Part shown: piece by piece, positions 34,406 through 42,933 of the stretch
Position numbering within the stretch: the first letter of the stretch is position 1
How the letters are laid out: each line of letters opens with the position of its first letter
Assembly: GCA_947380295.1 (NCBI GenBank)
Contig: CANCQK010000013.1
Span: 26,643 to 90,642 of the forward strand
DNA from: Bdellovibrionales bacterium
GTDB taxonomy: Bacteria; Bdellovibrionota; UBA1018
Length of the DNA: 64,000 nucleotides
Reading direction: 5' to 3'
Position numbers and translations under genes: made by a program
The notes under the pieces: model-generated
Told to the model about the DNA's origin: nothing
Databases searched by the model: none
The model's input: only the letters and a program-made list of their open reading frames with translations

Positions 34406-34990
34406 GTGGTTTTGGACTGGAGTCTTTTTGCGTCGGTTTTTGGGGTGATTGCGCTTGCTGAATTGCCAGATAAAACGATTTTTGCAACGCTTGTATTGGC
34501 AAGTCAGGGGCGTCCGCTTGCAACTTTTGTCGGGGTTGCAGCTGCATTTTTCATCCAATCCCTGATTGCGATTTGTTTTGGGCAAGTGCTAGGATTCCTC
34601 CCCCCTCAGCTGGTTCAAGGGCTTGCCGCACTCCTGTTTTTTGTTTTTAGCTACTTCATGTGGACGGGTGAGGCAGATGCAGCCGACCATGAGAAATTAA
34701 AGGCTAATTCTGGGTATTTCTTTCAATCTTTTTGGAATTCTTTTTTAGTGATTTTTGTCGCCGAGTGGGGAGACCTCACCCAGCTCGCTACAGCGGCCTT
34801 TCAAGCTCGCTACCATCAAGCCTTGACGATTTTCTTGGCCGCTACCAGTGCGCTTTGGGCTGTTACAGCGGTGGGGGTGCTCCTGGGGAGCCAGCTTGGC
34901 AAATGGGTAGATCCTGTAAAGTTTCGTAAGTTGGCAGCTGTGCTGTTTGCACTCATGGGTTTGGTGTTTTTAATTAAGATTTTTGTTTAG
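34406..34990 (+). CDS. GDT1/TMEM165-family (UPF0016) cation transporter
   Basis: Inner-membrane Mn2+/Ca2+ exporter family. Six hydrophobic segments in two halves, each with the acidic E-x-x-D-K/L-T motif: ELPDKTIFATLVLAS near residue 17 and EWGDLTQLATAAF near residue 120. These motifs coordinate the metal in the family. 194 residues is standard. GTG start at 34406, or TTG two codons later, which has a better-placed G-rich ribosome binding site. The hairpin terminator just upstream separates it from the HTH gene. Confidence 0.88.
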   Translation: MVLDWSLFASVFGVIALAELPDKTIFATLVLASQGRPLATFVGVAAAFFIQSLIAICFGQVLGFLPPQLVQGLAALLFFVFSYFMWTGEADAADHEKLKANSGYFFQSFWNSFLVIFVAEWGDLTQLATAAFQARYHQALTIFLAATSALWAVTAVGVLLGSQLGKWVDPVKFRKLAAVLFALMGLVFLIKIFV

Positions 34991-35041
34991 ATTCGGAACT
35001 TTTCCTGATCCCCCCGTACTAGATTCTGTTAGGGGGAGCTC

Positions 35042-35899
35042 TTGAATCGATCAAAATTCGTTTTATTCGGACTAGTATTCTCATTGCTTTCTGGGTGTGG
35101 ACCTGTTGGAGCTGGCGCTGTTGCAGGCCCTAAGTCCAGTCTTTCTGAGATTCATGATGCATTCCCGTCACAGACCCGAACCGATGTGGGGCCAAGGCGT
35201 GATTATCGCGTAGGCGCGTTGATTTATAATGGAGTGGCCACCGCATTTGGTGACGTTGAATCCATCATCAAAATATTAAATTCTAAGGGCATTACTTATC
35301 AGGATGTAAGCTCTCGCGAACTCGATCGAATGAGCATCGAAGATCTGTCTCAGTTTGGAATGATCGTATGGCCGGGGGGTTATGCCGGCCAAATGAGCGG
35401 GAGTCTTGAGCCCTCGACTCGACAGCGAATTCGTCAGGCTGTCCTTGAACGAGGGGTGGGCTTTGTAGGGATCTGTGCTGGTGCTTTCATTGCAGTGAGT
35501 CCCGAGGCATTAAAAGGCGCTGAGGGGCCAGAATGGGGGCTTTCGCTCTTGAATTCGGAGACGCTCCCCTACTACCATCTTGAGAATGAAGGAATTGAGT
35601 ATGCACTTGTGGACCTGAACCTCTCCGTAGGAACTCGGAGAGGGGTAGTCTGGTGGGGTGGTCCTACTCTGCCTGAGTTGCCTCAGGGTGTGATTGCACG
35701 ATACAGTGACACCCATGAACCCGCTGTTGTTCAAACTTATGCAGGGCTGGGAAATGTGATTCTGTCTGGTCCTCACCCTGAAGCTCCGCGAAGCTGGAGA
35801 TCGAAACTCGGACTGGGTGATTCAGATGGATTGGATCATGAGTTTGCTGGCCACCTGTTTAAAGCTGCACTAGGGCAAGAAAATCTGATCCCAATGTAA
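35042..35899 (+). CDS. BPL_N-type glutamine-amidotransferase-like lipoprotein
   Basis: Lipoprotein (lipobox LLSGC near residue 19) whose mature part matches the biotin-protein-ligase N-terminal-like fold, a class I glutamine-amidotransferase relative. It shows GALIYNGVATAFGDVESIIK, VWPGGYAGQM, and the nucleophile elbow GFVGICAGAFIAVSPE with the Cys, followed by a C-terminal ILSGPHPEA containing His. Catalytic-type residues are thus kept, but the extracytoplasmic location is unlike amidotransferases, so the substrate is unknown. TTG start with GGGGGAG upstream. 285 residues. Confidence 0.8.
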   Translation: MNRSKFVLFGLVFSLLSGCGPVGAGAVAGPKSSLSEIHDAFPSQTRTDVGPRRDYRVGALIYNGVATAFGDVESIIKILNSKGITYQDVSSRELDRMSIEDLSQFGMIVWPGGYAGQMSGSLEPSTRQRIRQAVLERGVGFVGICAGAFIAVSPEALKGAEGPEWGLSLLNSETLPYYHLENEGIEYALVDLNLSVGTRRGVVWWGGPTLPELPQGVIARYSDTHEPAVVQTYAGLGNVILSGPHPEAPRSWRSKLGLGDSDGLDHEFAGHLFKAALGQENLIPM

Positions 35900-35933
35900 G
35901 GGAATTTAAAAAAGATGAACTGATCCCCCCGGT

Positions 35934-35972
35934 AGTTTTGGGGTATCGCACTCAAATGGGTACCCCAAAACT
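35934..35972. terminator. Stem-loop between convergent genes
   Basis: Perfect 12-bp inverted repeat AGTTTTGGGGTA / TACCCCAAAACT with a 15-base loop, placed between two convergent stops (35899 and 35984). No T-run follows on either strand, so it may be a bidirectional or rho-assisted terminator or an mRNA 3'-end protector. Confidence 0.5.
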
Positions 35973-35983
35973 CTTAAGAAAGA

Positions 35984-36619
35984 TTAATCGATTTCGGATT
36001 CGACTTGATCTTTTGCTTGAGTGTCTTGATCGATGGGGGTATTTTCCGTAGCTTCTTGAGCCTTAGCTCGGAGTCTGCGGCAGGTCAAAGTGCTGTTGGT
36101 CCATGAGTCCTGCAGCTTGTTTCCGGCGATCCGGATACTTACTGCGCTGATTCTCCAAAGGCCTACGGGGATCCCTTTTAACGATGTGTAAACTTCCTCA
36201 CGATGAGGTACGAAGTCAAGTTTCACAGACTTTAGGATGCGACGAATTTGGCTGATTTTTGGAGCCTTAGGTTCCTCAGCGATCGACTCCTCAGCCGACT
36301 CTTCAGTTGGAGGCATCTCTGCAAGTTCGACGGCACCCTGAGGGGCAGCGTCGGCGCCCTCATTTTGACACACCAAGAGTTTCCCTTGATCAGCCATTTC
36401 CTGTAAGGTTTTCATTGAGACTTCAAGAGGTTCCTCTGAGTTCTTTGCCGATTCTTTGGTCGGGTGATTAGCGCAGCAGCTGTCAGAGCCTGCGCCTTCA
36501 TTTTGATCCGTCGAAAACTGAGGAAGTTCGAGAGAACTGTCTTTTTCCGCGTTACACGCGCTCAGAATGGCAGTCAAGACGAGTAATGAGATGATGGTTT
36601 TGAAAATGTTTTTTTTCAT
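35984..36619 (-). CDS. Hypothetical lipoprotein
   Basis: Unrecognised. ATG at 36619, 16 codons inside the longest frame, gives a compact lipoprotein signal (MKKNIFKTIISLLVLTAILS then Cys). The mature part is acidic and low-complexity in places (EESAEESIAEEPKAPK), with a possible folded central stretch, IRRILKSVKLDFVPHREEVY to RIAGNKLQDSWTNSTLTCRR, which looks like beta strands. Three cysteines outside the lipobox. 211 residues. Convergent with the BPL_N gene and divergent from the MFS transporter. Confidence 0.6.
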   Translation of the reverse strand: MKKNIFKTIISLLVLTAILSACNAEKDSSLELPQFSTDQNEGAGSDSCCANHPTKESAKNSEEPLEVSMKTLQEMADQGKLLVCQNEGADAAPQGAVELAEMPPTEESAEESIAEEPKAPKISQIRRILKSVKLDFVPHREEVYTSLKGIPVGLWRISAVSIRIAGNKLQDSWTNSTLTCRRLRAKAQEATENTPIDQDTQAKDQVESEID

Positions 36620-36739
36620 GTTTTCGATCGCTAGCAAAAACAACCAGCTGTGTCGAGTGAAAAACATAAAGCTCGAGCGGCTAAAGCTGGGCTCAGACTT
36701 AAAAATGGTCTATGTTGATTGACTGAAGGGAAGCGATCA

Positions 36740-38062
36740 ATGAGCGATTCCGTGAGTGCTAACAGCGTTAATTCCTGCGTCTCCGACCCATCTCTTAAAA
36801 AAACCTTCAACCCGTTTTGGATCTGGGGACTGGCCGCCCTATTTTACATGTATCAATTTGTCTTGAGGGTGGCTCCAAGTGTTTTAGTTGAGGACTTGAT
36901 GGTGGCGTTTAAAACAAACGCTTCTCAGATTGGATCTCTTTCGGCGATTGCCATGTATTTTTACTCGATTTTCCAGATCCCGTCTGGAATCTTGTCTGAT
37001 CATCTGGGTGTACGAAAAGTCGTTCTTGGTTCGCTTATTTTGTGCATTCTGGGAACGCTTATTTTTGCGTCTTCAAGCGAGATTGAAGTAGCAAAGTTGG
37101 GTCGCCTCATTCTAGGAATTGGATCTTCGGCTGCATTTCTTTGCTTAGGTAAAATCGCCAGCCAGTATTTTCCAGCGAGTCGTCGAGCCACACTTTTTGG
37201 ACTTGCGATGTCAGTGGGTACGATTGGAGCTCTCAATGGTGGTCCTCCCCTCGCCTACTTGGTGAGTCTCTTGGGATGGCGTGGGAGTCTTTTTCTCGTG
37301 AGTGGCGTGGGTGTCATTATTTTCATCATCAACTTTCTTTTTCTCGAAAAGTTCGGAGCCTCGGGTTTACAGATGCAGGTAGACTCTCAGGATTCTGGTC
37401 AGGAAGGTGGTTCTCTCGGAGCGCGAATTCTCGAAGTTTTCAAAAATAGGGTGGTCTGGACCCATGCCATCAGCGCTTTAGGTGTCTACCTTTCGCTGGC
37501 GGTACTGGCGGATCTCTGGGGACCCTCTTTTGTGATTCAACGGTTCAAAGTCGATAAGCAAACGGCCGCGAACACGCTGTCTTGGATGTATATCGGGCTC
37601 CTCGTAGGCAGCCTTACTCTGTCCTGGCTCAGTGATTTGCTTCAGAATCGAAAAATTTTGATTGTCATGAGCACAGCCGCCATTTCGACACTTCTTGCTC
37701 TCTTCATTTACTTGCCAGGTTTGACGCATCTTCAGGGCACGATCATGATCGGTTTGCTTGGTTTTTTTGCTGGCGCTGAAATGCTTTGTTTTACGGGTGC
37801 GAGTGAAGCTTCAACTCCTCGAACTGCAGGCACAGTTACCGGGATTGTTAATACTGTGGTCATGCTCACGGGGGCTTTAATTCAGCATCAAGTGGGTCAT
37901 CTCCTCGACTCGGTGTGGACGGGAGAGGTTCTTAGTGAAGGGGTCCGTGCTTATTCATTAGGCAACTTTCAATATGCGCTGACGCTACTTCCGATTCTAG
38001 CCGGCGTCTCATTTCTATCGAGCCTTTTCCTTCCGAACCGAATTTCACAAAAATCGCTCTGA
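36740..38062 (+). CDS. MFS transporter
   Basis: Major-facilitator protein of 440 residues with twelve predicted helices. The A-motif-like GILSDHLGVRKVVLGSLILC between helices 2 and 3, RLILGIGSSAAFLCLGKI in helix 4, and a second-half counterpart GSLTLSWLSDLLQNRKILIV support the family. The ATG at 36740 (GAAGGG nine bases upstream) is better than the in-frame TTG at 36719. The closest subfamily looks like the anion/organic-acid cation symporters. Substrate unknown. Followed by a long hairpin. Confidence 0.9.
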   Translation: MSDSVSANSVNSCVSDPSLKKTFNPFWIWGLAALFYMYQFVLRVAPSVLVEDLMVAFKTNASQIGSLSAIAMYFYSIFQIPSGILSDHLGVRKVVLGSLILCILGTLIFASSSEIEVAKLGRLILGIGSSAAFLCLGKIASQYFPASRRATLFGLAMSVGTIGALNGGPPLAYLVSLLGWRGSLFLVSGVGVIIFIINFLFLEKFGASGLQMQVDSQDSGQEGGSLGARILEVFKNRVVWTHAISALGVYLSLAVLADLWGPSFVIQRFKVDKQTAANTLSWMYIGLLVGSLTLSWLSDLLQNRKILIVMSTAAISTLLALFIYLPGLTHLQGTIMIGLLGFFAGAEMLCFTGASEASTPRTAGTVTGIVNTVVMLTGALIQHQVGHLLDSVWTGEVLSEGVRAYSLGNFQYALTLLPILAGVSFLSSLFLPNRISQKSL

Positions 38063-38075
38063 TTCAATTCGATCA

Positions 38076-38123
38076 GAAGTGTAGGGAAATCCCGACACTA
38101 TTGCGGGGATTTTCCTACACTTC
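38076..38123 (+). terminator. Long stem-loop after the MFS gene
   Basis: Near-perfect inverted repeat of about 18 bp (GAAGTGTAGGGAAATCCC with GGGGATTTTCCTACACTTC, one mismatch) around an 11-base loop, 14 bases after the MFS stop. There is no T-tract. The rest of the 348-base gap 38124-38410 shows no gene; it is AT-rich and ends with AGGAGAG before the next start. Confidence 0.55.
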
Positions 38124-38410
38124 GAACTAGGTCCGAGATTGAGTGCTCTGGAGTGGCTCTAGTCAATGTTTTTAGGCGACTGATAACTCTTTAGAATTCC
38201 AGAGGTTGAGTGACTTCGCAAAGAAGAACAATAAATTCATGTGCCAGAATTTGGAGTGGTACATGGATTGCAATTCCAGCCAACTCGTTCCAGGTCTATT
38301 TTATACAATAAATGTGTTGAATATGCGATTTTGATCGTGTAGAACATCTTAGCTTATTGAATTTGTCAGGTAATGATTTTTCAGAAGCATCGAGTGGTGA
38401 GGAGAGTTTC

Positions 38411-39088
38411 ATGCTGAGCAGTAATTTTTTAAAGTTGAAGGAAAGTAGAAAAGTTGCAATTCAAACAAGCCCCCTTTTTGATCGGAATCTCGAGCTCAAC
38501 CGTGAAGAGCTTACCTTGGTTTTTGGCCAATACTGGCACTTACTCGCTTATTTTCCTGATTTTTTAGCACATTTGATTATTCTTCTTCCCAAACTTGAAC
38601 AGAAGAGCGCAGTTGCACGAATTCTCTCTGAGGAACTCGGGAACGGTAATCTTCAAGAAGCCCATGAAGGGGCCTATTTTGAAGCAATTCGGGAGTTGGG
38701 TATTGATGAGAGCGAAATCCGTAATTCAACCCTGCTCCCCAGCACAGAAGCCATGATGAGGGAATACCACTCATGCGCAACCGATCGTTTGAAATCCCTG
38801 GGCTATTTCTCCTCAACCGAATTCGCTGATTTATGGATTGTTTCGAACCTCGGGCGATTGATGCTTAACGCTCTTCCTGAGCGAAAGCGGATCAAATGGA
38901 TTGACCTTCATGTCACCCAGGAGCCAGGGCACGTCACTGACGCGGGACAATCATTGAAAGAAAATGTTGAGGCGGCAGAATTGCCGGTGATCTTTCAGCA
39001 CGCTCAAGATTGTGCGATTCGCTGGGATGATTTTTTCATCGGTATCTATGAGGCTATTCAATCTCACCGGCTCGAGTCCGTGAATTGA
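38411..39088 (+). CDS. Haem-oxygenase-fold iron-containing redox protein (TenA/CADD-like)
   Basis: Helical protein of 225 residues. ATG at 38411 preceded by AGGAGAG. Metal-ligand-type motifs of the iron-containing redox / haem-oxygenase-like diiron family are present: EELGNGNLQEAHEGAYFEAI near residue 78, a middle E-x-M-M-R-E-Y helix (STEAMMREYHSCATDR), and HVTQEPGHVTDA followed by a helix with DDFF. Members include TenA-like and chlamydial CADD proteins that use a diiron centre. The substrate cannot be inferred here. Single gene upstream of the lipoprotein-kinase pair. Confidence 0.75.
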   Translation: MLSSNFLKLKESRKVAIQTSPLFDRNLELNREELTLVFGQYWHLLAYFPDFLAHLIILLPKLEQKSAVARILSEELGNGNLQEAHEGAYFEAIRELGIDESEIRNSTLLPSTEAMMREYHSCATDRLKSLGYFSSTEFADLWIVSNLGRLMLNALPERKRIKWIDLHVTQEPGHVTDAGQSLKENVEAAELPVIFQHAQDCAIRWDDFFIGIYEAIQSHRLESVN

Positions 39089-39109
39089 GTCGATAGTTAA
39101 GGAGAGGCG

Positions 39110-40174
39110 ATGATATCGCGAGACTTTAGGTTTTTGAATGTGATGACTCAGGGGTACCCATCCAGAACCTCTGCTGGTGCATGCTTTGATCAGATTTTCC
39201 CGATCGTCATTTTCTCTATTTCTGTATTGGGTTGTAATCCGGAACGAGTCTCAAAGCATCAGCAAGAGCTTCATACCCAAGTTCACCAATTTTATGAGAG
39301 CGCTTTTAATGAGTTTCAGAATGAGATCGGCGACTCTGCTCAGAAGATTGAACGGTGTATTAATTCTAAAAAAGAGTGTTTTTCTCCAAACTCAAATGCA
39401 GATGAGCTGAGTAGCGTTTACGTTCCAGAGTTTTCAAAAAAGAGCGCTGCTGTAGCTGCCTTCAAAAGTGTTTCGAGGACGCTTGAAACCCACTGGGAAG
39501 ATTTCCTCAAACGCCACCCTTACGTCAGCTGGCTTTACATTTTAGATGCAAATACGGGATCGCTGAGAATTTCTCCAGCAACACCAACGGAATTGACGTT
39601 CGGAAAATCGATAGATTTTAGAACCTTCGAGTTTTTTGCGTCAGCTCAGCAGGATTATCCCAGGGTGTCCTGGCAGAAAAAAACAAAAGAAGATATTAGC
39701 GGAACCGGACTGATTTTGATGGCTTCAAAGGCTGTTAAAAAAGGTCGCAATGAAATCTCACATGTCATCTCTGGAGATTTAAAGGTTTCGTCTATCGCAA
39801 AGTCAGTTCAGCCCCTTTTCGACGAATTTGTCTCCAAAACTAGGGCGAAAGGGTTTCATTTTTTTGCTTATTTAAAGCCAGATAATCATTTTCGTAGTCC
39901 AATTTCAGAATATGCTTCAGATCAGGCTGAGTGGCTGTCACTCCGCTCCTTCTCAAATAGCGATAGTGAATTTCTGCATGTCAGTCCAATGGCCCAAGCT
40001 AAGCTTCTTTCTATCGAGGAGAAAGCTAGAGCTTTGTCAGCTCGAATTTCAAAACAAACTGTTCGCGGACCTGTGTTTGTTACTGGCCGTGTGCAGCTAG
40101 GTCAACACCCCTATCATTGCTCAGTAAGCCAACTTCCTAACCCTCAGGTCATTTTATGGATTTGCGCAAGATAG
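39110..40174 (+). CDS. Lipoprotein with Cache-like sensor region
   Basis: A 354-residue exported protein with lipobox-like VLGC at about residue 42, helical residues 45-120, then a region whose order (HPYVSWLYILDANTGSLRIS, IDFRTFEFFASAQQDYPRVS, SGTGLILMASKAVKKG) matches double-Cache/PDC sensor domains: a Y-Y-like anchor, then the strand ...LSRPV-type position. AAGGAGAGG before the ATG is a strong ribosome binding site. The 3' end overlaps the histidine kinase gene by 19 bases, so this protein may bind a ligand in the periplasm and signal to that kinase. Family match is approximate. Confidence 0.65.
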   Translation: MISRDFRFLNVMTQGYPSRTSAGACFDQIFPIVIFSISVLGCNPERVSKHQQELHTQVHQFYESAFNEFQNEIGDSAQKIERCINSKKECFSPNSNADELSSVYVPEFSKKSAAVAAFKSVSRTLETHWEDFLKRHPYVSWLYILDANTGSLRISPATPTELTFGKSIDFRTFEFFASAQQDYPRVSWQKKTKEDISGTGLILMASKAVKKGRNEISHVISGDLKVSSIAKSVQPLFDEFVSKTRAKGFHFFAYLKPDNHFRSPISEYASDQAEWLSLRSFSNSDSEFLHVSPMAQAKLLSIEEKARALSARISKQTVRGPVFVTGRVQLGQHPYHCSVSQLPNPQVILWICAR

Positions 40175-42093
40175 ATCAAATTAAAGACATGCAAATCCGA
40201 AGCTGGAAGCTTCAACACTTCATTGTGATTGTACTTGTTACTTGGTCGGTAGTTTTAACTCCAATTACTTTTTCAATCTTTCTTGAAAGCTGTAAAAGCG
40301 ATCTCAGAGAACTTAAGCTCAATTTGAATAGTCAGTTGCAGCAATATCATACTAATCTGAGAAATACTCGTTGGGCGATGAGTCGATTTAATTTCCTGCG
40401 TCATCATTTTTTAAAAACTGAGACTCATTTACTTAATACTTTAGAGGGAATTTTTCTTCCTGGATTTTCATTTGGAAATCAAAATGAGTATTTCATTCTC
40501 AGGAATTTGGAAGGCGTTACCAAATTAGAAGCAGTCCGCGGTGCTCTTGTGAGCCGACATAGTGAAGTTTTTATTCCAAATGAACGCGAACTTGTAAAGC
40601 GCGGAGAAGGAATTTTTACTACTCCCTGCAAAATTAACTCTGTTCCTTATCTTTGCATCGTGAGTACGCCCGACCTGAGAGTCTACGAGGACAGCTCTGA
40701 AAGGTATATCTCTGTTGGTGTGATACCACGGTCTGAATTATATACATTATCTCGAGCTGCCGAGGTTCAGCAGTATTCTTTTTTTAGAACCGATCAGCCT
40801 GGCTTTCACTTCTCTTTTGATCCTGATTTGAAGGAGCAATTGGAAAGCGTTAAAGATTTTAAAGGTTTATTTCGGCAGAATGCTGAGCTTTTTCCTGGTT
40901 TTTGGGTTTCTCTAAGTTACCCGTGGAAAGATTTTTTGATCGTGACGAGTGGTGCGATTCTATTTCTCGTCTTTTTAGTGACCGTAGTAGGTCTTGTCAT
41001 TCACCAACTTTTCGAAAGACGAGTTAAGAACGAACTCGAAATTGAGTCACTTAAAAATCAAAAAGAAAGCTATGACCGGGTACAGCTCTTAGTAAAAGGC
41101 GTGATTCATGACATCGAAAGTCCTTTGGCAGCACTCAGGGTGTTGTCTGCAGGCGAACAGGACGCCGACCGGAAAAGTATGTTCGATCTTCTTTTTAAGC
41201 GAATTCGACTCATTGTGAGTGATCTTGAGGGTAAGGGGAATTCAGGGGCCCGAGTCGATCCATCCTATTTACCGTTGATTAAAACATTGAACTCCACGGT
41301 ACTCGAAAAGCAAAAGGAGATCGGTGGGCGAGCTATTCTTTCTCTGGATGTCGGTCAGGTCCCTTCGGCTTGGATCTTTGGAGTCTATTCGGATTTTTGT
41401 CGGATGCTCTCTAATATTATTAACAATGCAGTTCAGGCTTCGGAACGAGGTTCCCACGTTCGAATTCATTTAAATCTAGACCGTGTTGAACAAAAAGCGC
41501 GAATTTTTATCGTCGATCGCGGCAAAGGAATACCGCCAGAAATGGGTGATCGACTTTTTGAGAAAGGTGCGACTTTTGGAAAAAAAGGCGGGACCGGAAT
41601 CGGGCTGTTTCAGGCTAGAAATACAGCACGTGCGATGGCCGGCGATATTTTGGTTCGTGGAAATGATGGGGGACCCGGCACGACAGTTGAGATTATCCTT
41701 CCTCTTCTGGATGCGCCAAGTTGGTTTCGTTCTCAATTTCAACTGATTCGCGGCGGACAGATCGTTCTGGTCGATGATGAGGAAATTATCGAGAAGATTT
41801 TTCAGGAGCGCCTCAAAAAGAGCGGCACCCATCATCCAATTCGATTTTTCTCGCATCCGAACTTAGTCCCTCAAGAGCTGATTCTCGATCCAAAAAGCTA
41901 CTTTGTTGTAGATAACAACTATGGTGTGGATTTGTCTGCTGGGATTCAGTTTTGTCAAAAACTTCCACCCGAGAGGACTCTACTTTTTACCTCCGACTGG
42001 AACCTTCAGACGATTCAACTCCAAGCGGACGACCTTAAGATCGGTCTCCTGGGTAAAGAGTTTTTAGAACACATTCAGTTTGTCGAAATTTAA
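40156..42093 (+). CDS. Hybrid sensor histidine kinase with degenerate receiver
   Basis: Membrane kinase of 645 residues. Helices at about 20-42 and 255-280 enclose a ~210-residue periplasmic sensor. The H-box GVIHDIESPLAALRVLS near residue 315 (His expected to be phosphorylated) is followed by N-box SNIINNAVQASERG, G1 DRGKGIPPEMG, F-box-like LFEKGATFG and G2 GGTGIGLFQARNTARAM. A C-terminal receiver-like domain follows (IVLVDDEEIIEKIFQ; FVVDNN holds the possible acceptor Asp; GLLGKEFL holds the Lys). The receiver is short and irregular. No separate response regulator is encoded nearby. Start could also be ATG 40189. Partner of the overlapping lipoprotein gene. Confidence 0.85.
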   Translation: MDLRKIDQIKDMQIRSWKLQHFIVIVLVTWSVVLTPITFSIFLESCKSDLRELKLNLNSQLQQYHTNLRNTRWAMSRFNFLRHHFLKTETHLLNTLEGIFLPGFSFGNQNEYFILRNLEGVTKLEAVRGALVSRHSEVFIPNERELVKRGEGIFTTPCKINSVPYLCIVSTPDLRVYEDSSERYISVGVIPRSELYTLSRAAEVQQYSFFRTDQPGFHFSFDPDLKEQLESVKDFKGLFRQNAELFPGFWVSLSYPWKDFLIVTSGAILFLVFLVTVVGLVIHQLFERRVKNELEIESLKNQKESYDRVQLLVKGVIHDIESPLAALRVLSAGEQDADRKSMFDLLFKRIRLIVSDLEGKGNSGARVDPSYLPLIKTLNSTVLEKQKEIGGRAILSLDVGQVPSAWIFGVYSDFCRMLSNIINNAVQASERGSHVRIHLNLDRVEQKARIFIVDRGKGIPPEMGDRLFEKGATFGKKGGTGIGLFQARNTARAMAGDILVRGNDGGPGTTVEIILPLLDAPSWFRSQFQLIRGGQIVLVDDEEIIEKIFQERLKKSGTHHPIRFFSHPNLVPQELILDPKSYFVVDNNYGVDLSAGIQFCQKLPPERTLLFTSDWNLQTIQLQADDLKIGLLGKEFLEHIQFVEI

Positions 42094-42098
42094 GACTG

Positions 42099-42118
42099 AA
42101 TCATCTCAATGATTTTTT
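42099..42118 (+). terminator. Weak hairpin after the histidine kinase gene
   Basis: AATCAT-CTCA-ATGATT followed by TTTT lies six bases after the stop. The stem is AT-rich and short, so termination would be partial. Confidence 0.3.
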
Positions 42119-42141
42119 GATCCACTCCGATCAATGAATCA

Positions 42142-42933
42142 GTGAGTAGTTTTATTGATCGAGTTTTAATTTCTTTCTGCATCCTAACCAGTCTGGTCTT
42201 AGTTGAATCACCAACTCAAGCGTCAGAGAATGAGCCGGTCGCTTCAGTATCATTATCACCCCAAAAGGACCTTCTATCTCATCAGGATCATGAGTTCTGG
42301 TCTGTTTTTCACCAAGACTCGGGTGTCACCTCCAACTTACTTTTTAATTACTTTGGACGATTCTACCTGGGAGCACGACTCAATCTTTTAGTTGGAGGAG
42401 GACTGAGCCTGTTCGAGAACTCAGGACTGGCACTCCTCGGGGTTGGTGCAGAAATTAAAGTCGATGAGATCTGGAGTCGATTTGCTTTTGTTCTTCAGCA
42501 TGAACGATGGCCAGATTGGACTGCCACAGAAAATCGAATCTTGGCCTACTGGGAGTTTAGGCCGCTTGCTAGTCTTAACCTCGCAGTCGGATATTCCTAC
42601 CGATCCCCTCAGTTTGCTGGATTGGGAGCAGAGTCTTTCAATTGGCCACTCAAAAATGCTGAGTGGGGTCCGGTCTATCGCCTTCAGTGGACGTTTTTGG
42701 GTGACTCAGGGGTAAGACCTGGGCAGATTAGCGCCTCAATCTTAATTTTTAATTATGACCGAATGCGCCTGTTTACTTCCGATAATACGCATTTCTCAAT
42801 CATTCCTGAGTACCAAATGAGCCGCTCGGTGTCTGCTCAAGCGATGGTCATGACAGCCGTTAAGGGAATTTCTGGTGCCGTCATATCGTGGGATCAGCTC
42901 GATCTTGGACTGGGGTTGAAGTATGAATTTTAG
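42142..42933 (+). CDS. Outer-membrane barrel-like hypothetical protein
   Basis: A 263-residue exported protein with a signal peptide (hydrophobic residues 8-22, ending TQASE). The body has alternating strand patterns rich in Tyr, Trp and Phe at barrel positions (LLFNYFGRFYLGARLNLLVG, EFRPLASLNLAVGYSYRSP) and a terminal aromatic (KYEF), typical of outer-membrane beta-barrels. GTG start at 42142 without a clear ribosome binding site. Overlaps the next gene by 11 bases. No family recognised. Confidence 0.6.
   Translation: MSSFIDRVLISFCILTSLVLVESPTQASENEPVASVSLSPQKDLLSHQDHEFWSVFHQDSGVTSNLLFNYFGRFYLGARLNLLVGGGLSLFENSGLALLGVGAEIKVDEIWSRFAFVLQHERWPDWTATENRILAYWEFRPLASLNLAVGYSYRSPQFAGLGAESFNWPLKNAEWGPVYRLQWTFLGDSGVRPGQISASILIFNYDRMRLFTSDNTHFSIIPEYQMSRSVSAQAMVMTAVKGISGAVISWDQLDLGLGLKYEF

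Noticed and set aside
41476..41856. 126-codon minus-strand frame
   Set aside because: Antisense to the ATPase domain of the histidine kinase.
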